The position numbers and the translations under genes were made by a program. Of a stretch of DNA of 13,287 bases, positions 1-6,643 are shown piece after piece. The DNA comes from Bacteroides sp. CAG:530 (GTDB lineage: Bacteria > Bacteroidota > Bacteroidia > Bacteroidales > Bacteroidaceae). The stretch's first letter is position 1; every line of letters begins with the position of its first letter. The notes beneath the pieces were generated by a model. That model was not told the origin of the DNA. It saw only the letters and a program-made list of their open reading frames with translations, and searched no databases. The stretch spans positions 55,876-69,162 of the forward strand of contig FR881218.1 of assembly GCA_000434735.1 (NCBI GenBank), given 5' to 3'.

Positions 1-651
1 GCTCTTCAGCAACTCATTTACAAAATTATCAATCCGTTGATACACGGAATGATAAAAGTAGGCATTACACCTAACGTGGTAACTACCATCGGTTTCTTAG
101 GAAATCTGGCAGGAGCCATCATGTTGGTATACGCTGCCGCACAGGCACCCGAATCGCCATACTATCTCATCGGATGGGCAGGAGCCGTTATCATTCTGTC
201 GTCTCTGTTCGATATGATGGACGGACAGGTAGCACGCATCGGCGGCATGGCATCAACTTTCGGAGCGATGTACGACTCTGTACTCGACCGCTACAGCGAA
301 CTTGTTACCTTGGGAGGTATCACTTTCTGCCTCATCCAGCACGGTTATCTGGCAGGAGCAGTCATCACCTTCGCTGCACTGATTGGCTCGCTGATGGTAA
401 GCTACGTAAGAGCACGTGCCGAAGGCCTCGGCTTAGAGTGCAAGATAGGATTCATGCAGCGTCCGGAACGTGTGGTTCTTACCAGCGTTGGCCTTTTGGC
501 TTGCGGCATCACTGCATGTAACTGCCCCGACTTGAGCTTCGACCCAATGCTTATCTTGATTGTTCCGATGGCATTCATCGCTATATTCGCCAACATCACG
601 GCTTTTGCCCGCATAGAATACAGCCGCCGTCAGCTTATCAATAAGAAATAA
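1..651 (+). CDS. CDP-alcohol phosphatidyltransferase (5'-partial), probable phosphatidylinositol-phosphate synthase
   Basis: Integral-membrane enzyme that transfers a phosphatidyl group from CDP-diacylglycerol to an alcohol. The frame is open from base 1 with no stop, so the start lies upstream of the window; a TTG at 37 is an internal leucine, not a start. The complete family signature D-x2-D-G-x2-A-R-x8-G-x3-D-x3-D is present at about 211-288 (DMMDGQVAR, then G, D and D at the expected spacing), so all four catalytic or metal-binding aspartates are intact. A TPN-x2-T motif and several hydrophobic helices fit the family. The AUR1-like gene follows after 13 bp. That pairing matches, from memory, the Bacteroides thetaiotaomicron inositol-lipid cluster (BT_1522-BT_1526), where the homologue makes phosphatidylinositol phosphate. 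The fold is certain from the motif; the inositol-phosphate acceptor is inferred from context only. Confidence 0.9.
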   Translation, partial: ALQQLIYKIINPLIHGMIKVGITPNVVTTIGFLGNLAGAIMLVYAAAQAPESPYYLIGWAGAVIILSSLFDMMDGQVARIGGMASTFGAMYDSVLDRYSELVTLGGITFCLIQHGYLAGAVITFAALIGSLMVSYVRARAEGLGLECKIGFMQRPERVVLTSVGLLACGITACNCPDLSFDPMLILIVPMAFIAIFANITAFARIEYSRRQLINKK

Positions 652-664
652 CTATTTTACAGAA

Positions 665-1606
665 ATGACTAACCTACTGAACAACAACCGCCCGTCTACC
701 TACGAGATGGTTACACTCTTGGTATGCCTTGCCCTGTGGATATGCGTAACCGCTACTTTTGTGGGCCTGCGCCCCGAACATATAGCGCTATGCGTACTTA
801 TCAGCGCACTCTTTCTTCTTAGCAAGACTACACGTAAGTTGGTAGTGGCACTATTGCCATTCGCCATCTTCGGCATCTCGTACGACTGGATGCGCATTGT
901 GCCCAACTATGAGGTAAACCAAATCGACGTAAAAGGTTTATACGAAGCAGAGAAACATTTGTTTGGCATAGCTACAGCCGAAGGCGTACTTACACCCAAC
1001 GAATTCTTCCACACCCACAACTGCAGTGCGATGGATTTCATGGCAGGAGTATTCTATTTGTGCTGGGTTCCGGTTCCTATTTTATTCGGACTGGGATTAT
1101 ACTTTGCTCGCCAGCGTAAGGTATATCTTCACTTTGCTTTGGTATTCTTATTCGTCAATCTTATAGGCTTTACCGGATATTACATTCATCCGGCGGCTCC
1201 ACCTTGGTACGTCATGAAGTACGGCTTCGAGGCTATACTGAACACTCCGGGCGATGTAGCTGGTCTAGGCAAATTCGATGCAATGACCGGATGGAACGTA
1301 TTCGAAGGCTTGTACGGACGAAACGCCAATGTATTTGCCGCGGTACCGTCGCTGCACTCGGCATATATGGTAGTGGCGCTGTTTTATTCATTCCGCGCAC
1401 GATGCGCCAACTGGCTACGCATAGTGTTCGCCATCATTATGGCTGGCATTTGGTTTACAGCGGTTTACACAGCGCATCATTATATTATCGATGTAACATT
1501 AGGTATTGTTTGTGCTCTGCTGGGCATTGTTTTATTCGAAAAGGCGCTGATGCGTATTCCGGCATTCGCTCGTTTTATGCAGCGTTACACGGAGTATATT
1601 GATTGA
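665..1606 (+). CDS. PAP2/AUR1-like membrane phosphotransferase, candidate inositol phosphorylceramide synthase
   Basis: A 313-residue multi-pass membrane protein of the PAP2 superfamily. It carries the two catalytic motifs of the AUR1/IPC-synthase branch: PSLHS at 228-232 (catalytic His231) and HHYIID at 271-276 (His272, Asp276). A PAAPPWY stretch at 176-182, before the first catalytic motif, resembles the conserved segment of yeast Aur1. About six to eight hydrophobic helices are visible, for example residues 17-37, 40-55, 125-145, 155-173 and 277-293. The ATG at 665 lies 13 bp after the preceding stop, so the two genes are almost certainly cotranscribed. The likely reaction is transfer of phosphoinositol from phosphatidylinositol to ceramide, or hydrolysis of a related lipid phosphate. 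The superfamily is clear; the exact substrate is inferred from the Bacteroides inositol-lipid cluster. A plain lipid phosphatase remains possible. Confidence 0.85.
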   Translation: MTNLLNNNRPSTYEMVTLLVCLALWICVTATFVGLRPEHIALCVLISALFLLSKTTRKLVVALLPFAIFGISYDWMRIVPNYEVNQIDVKGLYEAEKHLFGIATAEGVLTPNEFFHTHNCSAMDFMAGVFYLCWVPVPILFGLGLYFARQRKVYLHFALVFLFVNLIGFTGYYIHPAAPPWYVMKYGFEAILNTPGDVAGLGKFDAMTGWNVFEGLYGRNANVFAAVPSLHSAYMVVALFYSFRARCANWLRIVFAIIMAGIWFTAVYTAHHYIIDVTLGIVCALLGIVLFEKALMRIPAFARFMQRYTEYID

Positions 1607-1631
1607 GTTTTCATTTACGAATGATTATTAT

Positions 1632-1677
1632 AAAAGCTTCGGCTCTCTCTGCTTTTGAGGAGGCCGAAGCTTTTTTT
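1632..1677 (+). terminator. Intrinsic terminator after the AUR1-like gene
   Basis: The stem GCTTCGGC (1636-1643) pairs perfectly with GCCGAAGC (1663-1670). It is flanked by A4 on the left and T7 (1671-1677) on the right, which lengthens the stem and supplies the U-tract. It begins about 25 bp after the stop codon at 1606. This ends the left-hand + strand operon before the convergent ATPase gene. Confidence 0.9.
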
Positions 1678-1750
1678 AAAGTATCTAAAACTATATATAA
1701 AATAGCGATAGTAAATTTATCGCACACTATTCAGAGCGCAAAACCAACTA

Positions 1751-1836
1751 AAAAAGAATGTAAGAAGCCTATCAACCATTCGCATATTGCAGACCTGCGA
1801 TTCGCATATTGCAGGTTGGCAACTCGCATTCTTTTT
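1751..1836. repeat. Structured intergenic repeat with nested inverted and direct repeats
   Basis: The outer arms AAAAAGAATG (1751-1760) and CATTCTTTTT (1827-1836) are perfect reverse complements. Nested inside, CAACC (1773-1777) pairs with GGTTG (1814-1818), and ACCTGC (1793-1798) can pair with GCAGGT (1811-1816). A 14-bp direct repeat TTCGCATATTGCAG occurs at 1779-1792 and 1801-1814. The block could form a long branched hairpin, and either strand would end in a short T-run. It may be a dispersed repeat element or a bidirectional terminator between converging genes. Genome copy number cannot be judged from this window. Confidence 0.6.
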
Positions 1837-1952
1837 ATTTTTCACCGCATTGTTTTTTTAGCACGTCCAGAATGTGCTGTAGAGCCGATTTTATTGAATA
1901 TTATACGATCATAAATCTAAAACAAGCGATAAGCATTCTGCGTACATTTAGT

Positions 1953-1981
1953 AAAAGCATATTACATCAACATAATGCTTT
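1953..1981 (-). terminator. Possible weak terminator of the ATPase gene
   Basis: AAAGCAT (1954-1960) and ATGCTTT (1975-1981) form a 7-bp stem with a 14-nt loop. On the - strand the stem is followed by one more T (opposite 1953), giving a run of four. It lies about 40 bp past the ATPase stop codon. The stem is short and AT-rich, so this is tentative; the repeat block at 1751-1836 could do the same job. Confidence 0.35.
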
Positions 1982-2021
1982 AATTTCAGAGAATATAAGT
2001 GCATTACATGTTTGAATACCA

Positions 2022-3395
2022 CTATAGCCTACTCAATTGCTTCAAAGCATATAACGGACATACACTGACGTGTCTTACCGCCTGATTATCATCTTTGTCT
2101 ACATATTCAAACTCTCCAAAATTTTCAAGAGAGCACCTTATGGCTTCAGTTAAATGCTTCTCTCGCATAAACATCCACAGGCTTTTCATGCCACCTTGCG
2201 TGCCCGATTTTATTTCTATAGGTGTCACTTTCAGATTACGTATATCAAGATAGTCTACTTCAGCCACACTGTTTCCCGTTTTTTCCCAATAATACATTTT
2301 CTGACGCTGGACCGCTGGCTTATAACGCATAATCTCAAGTCCGGCAACCATCTCGGCCAAACCACCTTTGTTTACGAGTTCTTGTGGACTGCCTGTCATA
2401 ATCAGTTCTATCAGCTGCTGCGACAAGTTTCCTTCAAGCTGTAATACAGAGAGCAATAGTCCGGAATCGAGAAACAAAAGTTTGAATTTATCCTCATCGG
2501 CTTCCGCATCAAGAGGTACACCATTACCAGATGTAGCCACTACCGGAGTAACAATACCTGCAAGTGTAAGCAAACGAATGGCTTCCCTAATCTGAGCACT
2601 TCTGTAATCGGAAGATATTTGCCTGAACGTAAGTTTCTCTCCTATTTGATGACAGACACCTCTCATGGTTACTCGAAGTAAATCTGGATTGGCTCTTTTT
2701 TTATACTTACTGAAATCGTCTTCGTAAGTCAATACAATATCCTCCTGAATCTGACGATAATTGATGAAGTTCCTTGTCTTAACCCAAGCCAATACAGCTT
2801 CTGGCATACCACCAACCAAAAGATATATACGGAACAATTCTACGAGTTTGTTATGAAACGCCGTATCAAGCGGATGCTGACAATCGGCTTTTCCACACAT
2901 TTCAATCAGACCATACTCTTGATTAGCTACCAAAAACTCATCAAATGTCATAGGATACATAAACATAGAATGAATTCTACCTACACCGAATGTAGGCAGT
3001 TCTTGCAATGTAAATTCAAGCAACGAACCAGCGGCTATCACATGAAGTTCGGGATAGTCTTCCTTAAAGAAACGAAGTGCCATTATGGCTTCGGGGCATT
3101 CTTGTATTTCATCCAAGAACAGAAGGGTTTTGCCTTCCTCTATGGGGACATTTATATAATTAGCTATTTTCTGACATATAAGATGTACGTCTATATCACC
3201 TTGAAAAAATTCTTTTATCGCTTTATTGCGCTCAAAATTGACTTCTGCAAAATAAGTAAAGCAACTTCCTAAATGTTTGATTGCAGACGATTTTCCTACC
3301 TGTCTTGCTCCTCGTATTAATAGAGGTTTACGCATCGGATTTTCTTTCCAAGCAAGCAGTTGCTCATCAATATTTCTTCTTATATATTCCACCAT
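2022..3395 (-). CDS. AAA_14/DUF4143 family ATPase
   Basis: A 457-residue cytoplasmic P-loop ATPase of the type common in Bacteroidales. Walker A is GARQVGKS at 29-36, Walker B is LLFLDEIQ at 91-98, and a sensor-like AAGSLLEF lies at 121-128, followed by the GRIHSMFMYPMTFDEF segment typical of AAA_14. The C-terminal DUF4143 part has a nuclease-like signature E379-V-D381 ... P-I-E394-I-K396-S-G, which resembles the PD-(D/E)XK core. The ATG at 3393-3395 follows a TATATTTG -7 box by about 25 bp, which supports this start. The gene stands alone, converging with the lipid operon and separated from the SusCD operon by a terminator. The biological role of this family is not established; the family assignment is secure, while nuclease activity is only a possibility. 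Confidence 0.9.
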   Translation of the reverse strand: MVEYIRRNIDEQLLAWKENPMRKPLLIRGARQVGKSSAIKHLGSCFTYFAEVNFERNKAIKEFFQGDIDVHLICQKIANYINVPIEEGKTLLFLDEIQECPEAIMALRFFKEDYPELHVIAAGSLLEFTLQELPTFGVGRIHSMFMYPMTFDEFLVANQEYGLIEMCGKADCQHPLDTAFHNKLVELFRIYLLVGGMPEAVLAWVKTRNFINYRQIQEDIVLTYEDDFSKYKKRANPDLLRVTMRGVCHQIGEKLTFRQISSDYRSAQIREAIRLLTLAGIVTPVVATSGNGVPLDAEADEDKFKLLFLDSGLLLSVLQLEGNLSQQLIELIMTGSPQELVNKGGLAEMVAGLEIMRYKPAVQRQKMYYWEKTGNSVAEVDYLDIRNLKVTPIEIKSGTQGGMKSLWMFMREKHLTEAIRCSLENFGEFEYVDKDDNQAVRHVSVCPLYALKQLSRL

Positions 3396-3420
3396 AGCAC
3401 AACTTTTTGATTATCAACCA

Positions 3421-3428
3421 CAAATATA
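3421..3428 (-). promoter_or_regulatory. Candidate -7 box of the ATPase gene
   Basis: The - strand reads TATATTTG, an exact match to the Bacteroides TAnnTTTG -7 box, giving a leader of about 20 nt. No good TTTG -33 box is seen at the normal distance (about 3448-3452); that position falls inside a 21-bp repeat copy, which could mean regulator-dependent control. Confidence 0.5.
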
Positions 3429-3436
3429 ACAAACCT

Positions 3437-3521
3437 GCTCAAATACGACTAATAATTCGTCTTAAATCGCTCAAATACGACTAATAATTTGCGCTAAAGT
3501 GCTCTTTTCCGACAAATAATC
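3437..3521. repeat. Tandem repeat with exact 32-bp period upstream of the ATPase
   Basis: Two identical 21-bp copies beginning GCTCAAATACGACTAATAAT lie at 3437-3457 and 3469-3489. A diverged third copy at 3501-3521 matches at 15 of 21 positions and keeps GCTC, CGAC and AATAAT in register. Start-to-start spacing is exactly 32 bp in both steps, close to three helical turns. The first copy overlaps the expected -33 region of the ATPase promoter, so the array looks like a set of operator sites on one face of the helix. The binding protein is unknown. Confidence 0.7.
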
Positions 3522-3528
3522 AAAAGGA

Positions 3529-3560
3529 AAGGGGCTACCCGACAATGCGAATAGCCCCTT
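3529..3560 (-). terminator. Intrinsic terminator of the susC-susD-mlrC operon
   Basis: AAGGGGCTA (3529-3537) and TAGCCCCTT (3552-3560) are perfect 9-bp arms around a 14-nt loop. On the - strand the stem is followed by the T-rich tract TCCTTTTG. It lies about 25 bp downstream of the stop of the MlrC-like gene. Confidence 0.85.
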
Positions 3561-3584
3561 AGCCATGAGTTTATTTAACCTTAA

Positions 3585-5147
3585 TTATCTTCCATAAAGG
3601 TGTTTTGCCGACGGAACGAAGATTACGTTCAATTCTGGATCCGGCATATCAGGATCGAGCGGGAACATCGGACGAACGATATTCTTATAAGGCAACTTCT
3701 TGAAGTCCTGGTCAACGCCTCCACGAGTCAAAGCCATTACCCAATCGCCCTTGATGCTGTACCAACGGTTTACCAAGTAACCTTGCTTAACCATTACGAT
3801 ATCCATCTTTTTAGGGTCGATGCCAGTGTCTTCCAAGTCGGGAGTCGGCGAAGAAGTACCAACTACTACGTATACACTACCAGTCTGGATGATGGCGATG
3901 TTCTGGTACCAACGATAAGCAGAAGAAGTCGATTCTTCTTTTTTCTGCTCCGGACTAACGTAAAGTACTTTACCCTTCAGTTTGATAGGCGGTTCGTATG
4001 AGTTGTCGGTCATAGCTCCTACCATGCCTTCTACCTCTGCGCCTACACCTGCCTTACGAGCAGTTTCTACCAACTCTTTTCCGGGGATAGAGCAGTACAA
4101 CAGCTTCTTACCCTTAGACGACTTGAATTCGGGACGCTCTAATACACGTGCCAAAGTCCAAGTTACTTCGCCCGAACCACCAGCTCCGGGATTATCGCCC
4201 ATATCACTGATGATAAACGGTTTCTTACGGCTGGCTACTGCCAAGTCGAGGCATTTCTCCAACGAATATCCAGGTGCCTCTAATGAGAACTGATGACGTA
4301 CATCCCAGAACTTCTGAGCCAATTTCTTAGCTCCCTGCTCTACTTGAGCCTTATCGTCACCATATACCATTACTACACCTTGGTTACGAGGATCATCACC
4401 CCATACATATCCAATCCAAATACCTGCATCTATTACGCCAGGCATGGCTTCTACTTCGGGAACCAAATCATAAAGAGACTTAGCTGGTTCTACGCGTGTA
4501 CTTGTCCATTCGCCAGACATCAGCACTGGAACGGGAACCCAAGCTTTGTAAGCCGGTTTTCCCTTTCCCGATTGCAGACGCTCTATCAGATTCTTCACTC
4601 CACGACGGTGCGATTCACGAGCGTCGTCGTGCGGAGCCTTACGATAAGTAGTAATCAAGTCAGAGTTCAAAGCTACCAACCACGACGGATTACCGTGCAA
4701 GTCCATTGTAGTGGTTACCATAGCATCGTTACCGATGATGCGGCGCACCTTTTCCATGAACTCACCTTCGGGGTCTTCTACACCTTCTACGCTACATGCT
4801 CCGTGGTTATAGAACCAAAAAGCATCGTAAGGCATGTTAGCCTTGATTTGTTCGAGCGCTTTTTCTACAAACGCATCGTACGACTCGCGAGTCACAGGTC
4901 CACGACCGCCGCCTCCACCAATAAGTGCTGGCAACCAAGTAGCCGATTTACCCAAGATTGAATCTGGATGCAAATAGTCGGGCATGCGCACCGGACGGCC
5001 AACGATGGGCTGACGGTTAGGCATGAACACACTGTTCTCTATCTGAATGCCCGCAATACCGATGCGCGGTTTCTTCTGCGCAGCAGCCTCTTGGCTAAAA
5101 GAGAAAGCGAGCAAGCAAGTGCTTAAAAATAGAAATGCTTTTTTCAT
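3585..5147 (-). CDS. Exported MlrC-family (M81) metallopeptidase
   Basis: A 520-residue protein related to microcystinase C, a zinc peptidase family that cleaves small or linearised peptides. An N-terminal signal peptide (MKKAFLFLSTCLLAFSFS, with cleavage probable near residue 24) sends it to the periplasm or beyond; C11 has Thr at -1, so a lipoprotein is less likely. Family landmarks are RIGIAGIQIENSVF at 28-41 (Glu37), NHGACSVEGVEDPEG at 114-128, TMDLHGN at 147-153 (Asp149, His151), TYRKAPHDDARE at 167-178, and SDMGDNPGAGGSGE at 314-327. The MlrC N-terminal domain covers roughly 28-310 and the C-terminal domain the rest. The usual HETN-type motif reads IENS here, keeping the Glu but losing the His before it. 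It is the last gene of the operon, 15 bp after susD. Family membership is firm; the substrate is unknown. Confidence 0.88.
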   Translation of the reverse strand: MKKAFLFLSTCLLAFSFSQEAAAQKKPRIGIAGIQIENSVFMPNRQPIVGRPVRMPDYLHPDSILGKSATWLPALIGGGGGRGPVTRESYDAFVEKALEQIKANMPYDAFWFYNHGACSVEGVEDPEGEFMEKVRRIIGNDAMVTTTMDLHGNPSWLVALNSDLITTYRKAPHDDARESHRRGVKNLIERLQSGKGKPAYKAWVPVPVLMSGEWTSTRVEPAKSLYDLVPEVEAMPGVIDAGIWIGYVWGDDPRNQGVVMVYGDDKAQVEQGAKKLAQKFWDVRHQFSLEAPGYSLEKCLDLAVASRKKPFIISDMGDNPGAGGSGEVTWTLARVLERPEFKSSKGKKLLYCSIPGKELVETARKAGVGAEVEGMVGAMTDNSYEPPIKLKGKVLYVSPEQKKEESTSSAYRWYQNIAIIQTGSVYVVVGTSSPTPDLEDTGIDPKKMDIVMVKQGYLVNRWYSIKGDWVMALTRGGVDQDFKKLPYKNIVRPMFPLDPDMPDPELNVIFVPSAKHLYGR

Positions 5148-5162
5148 GATTTCTCTGTATTA

Positions 5163-6632
5163 TTATTTATTAGTGATTTCGCCCTTGCTTATATCAACTT
5201 CGGTCTGCGGGATAGGCAACAGTTCAGCACCCGGTTTGAAGTTCTTGAAGGTCTTAGAAGCCCATCCTACACGTACTATATCGAAGAAACGGAAGCCTTC
5301 CAAACCAAGTTCAAGACGTCTTTCGTTGATGATATCTTCGAACAGCTGTTCGCCTGTAGAAGTGATTTCGGGCAAGCCTGCTCTTTCTCTGATCTTTTTA
5401 AGATAGATACGTGCTTCACCTTCGGCATTAGTCTTAGCACAAGCTTCAGCGTAGTTCAAGTAAACTTCACCCAAACGAATCAACTTATGATTCAACGGCT
5501 GGTTGTTACCTCTGTTTTCTACACGTTCGCCCGGTTTCAAGTACAACTTACGGTTATAGAATCCGGTACGGTCGCTTGTAATAGGAACCACATCACCTTT
5601 AGCTTCTTTTTCAATCTTAACAGCTTCAGCGTTGCTAAGCAATGTAGCGTTCTTTCTGATTTGGTCGCCTGCACGGTCGTAAGCATCCGCCAAATCCTTA
5701 GTAGGCTGAGCACAACCATATCCGATAGTCATGTTACGCGGCATTGACATGATGACGTGACGGTTACCGTTATTTGTATTCCAGTATCCTTGTGTAGGAG
5801 AGTTATACATGTTCACTTCTAGGATAGATTCCTTGCAGTGTTCGCCTTCAAGACGAAACTGATATCCGTAGTCTTCTACCAATTCGTATTCGTTCAAATC
5901 TTTCAAGTTCTTGAAAGCCTTCTTCACTTCTTCGTACTTCTTTTCGTACAAGAACACGCGGGTCTGCATAGCATAAGCGGCACCCTTAGTGATACGGCCT
6001 GCATATTGCTCCATGTAGTTCTTGATTTGACTCTTAGAAGGCAACGCAGCGGCAGCATCTTCCAAGTCTTTCTCTATAACAGCGTATACTTGCTCTGGAG
6101 TAGAACGTCCCAAACGTTCGTGATCAAGAGTTAGAACTTCTGTATACAAAGGCACACCGCCGAAAGTCTTCACCAACTCAAAGTAAGAATAAGCACGGAG
6201 GAACTTAGCCTCAGCAATCATCTGCTCTTTATTATATGTATGGAACAAACTACCATCGGTATTCTCGAAATCGTGAATAACCGAATTTGCCTTATTGATG
6301 CACTGATAAGTCTGGAAATACTTATTATAGATTTCACCATGCTCGGTGGGGTACTGATAGTTTTCCATCAAAGCGAAAGTTGCAGCGTCGTTATCAGAAC
6401 CACTGTAAGTGGCATTGTCCGACAATACTTCACCAAACGCCATCATTGACCAAGTATAACGGAAGTCTTTCATATCTGAATAAACAGCCGCTAAACGCAA
6501 GAAAGCTTGTCTTTCGTTTTCAATCTTTCCAGCTTCTACACTGCCCAGTGGATCTTGGTCTAAATCCACACAACTACTGAATAAGCATGTTGCCGCAATA
6601 GCAACACCAGTTAATATTTTAAAGTTAAACAT
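5163..6632 (-). CDS. SusD/RagB-family surface lipoprotein
   Basis: A 489-residue substrate-binding lipoprotein that caps its SusC partner on the outer membrane and captures the ligand. A lipoprotein signal ends in LFSSC (Cys21), followed by an Asp-rich VDLDQDP that fits the Bacteroidetes surface-export signal. The SusD fold shows the helical TPR-like motif EAKFLRAYSYFELVKTFGGVPL around 141-162. The RagB/SusD C-terminal hallmarks are RLGEVYLNYAEA at 386-397, IRERAGLP at 414-421, ERRLELGLEGFRFFDIVR at 437-454 and LLPIPQTEVD at 471-480. Length is slightly below the usual 500-600 residues, but both ends are intact. It starts 11 bp after the susC stop and precedes the MlrC-like gene by 15 bp. The ligand cannot be read from sequence; SusD relatives bind glycans, while RagB works in peptide import. 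Confidence 0.95.
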   Translation of the reverse strand: MFNFKILTGVAIAATCLFSSCVDLDQDPLGSVEAGKIENERQAFLRLAAVYSDMKDFRYTWSMMAFGEVLSDNATYSGSDNDAATFALMENYQYPTEHGEIYNKYFQTYQCINKANSVIHDFENTDGSLFHTYNKEQMIAEAKFLRAYSYFELVKTFGGVPLYTEVLTLDHERLGRSTPEQVYAVIEKDLEDAAAALPSKSQIKNYMEQYAGRITKGAAYAMQTRVFLYEKKYEEVKKAFKNLKDLNEYELVEDYGYQFRLEGEHCKESILEVNMYNSPTQGYWNTNNGNRHVIMSMPRNMTIGYGCAQPTKDLADAYDRAGDQIRKNATLLSNAEAVKIEKEAKGDVVPITSDRTGFYNRKLYLKPGERVENRGNNQPLNHKLIRLGEVYLNYAEACAKTNAEGEARIYLKKIRERAGLPEITSTGEQLFEDIINERRLELGLEGFRFFDIVRVGWASKTFKNFKPGAELLPIPQTEVDISKGEITNK

Positions 6633-6643
6633 GGTTCTCTAAT

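Larger units (their letters stand above)
1607..2021. other. Intergenic region between convergent genes
   Basis: About 415 bp without a credible gene. It holds the terminator at 1632-1677, a structured direct/inverted repeat block at 1751-1836, and a weak hairpin at 1954-1981. Open frames crossing it run straight through the terminator and show no family resemblance. Confidence 0.75.

Noticed and set aside
1603..1914. 103-residue open frame after the AUR1-like gene
   Set aside because: It overlaps the preceding stop, runs straight through a strong terminator and the repeat block, and its translation shows no family features.
3437..3521. The 32-bp repeats as a short CRISPR array
   Set aside because: Only 2-3 units, with 11-bp gaps that partly resemble each other, and no cas genes; tandem operator-like repeats fit better.
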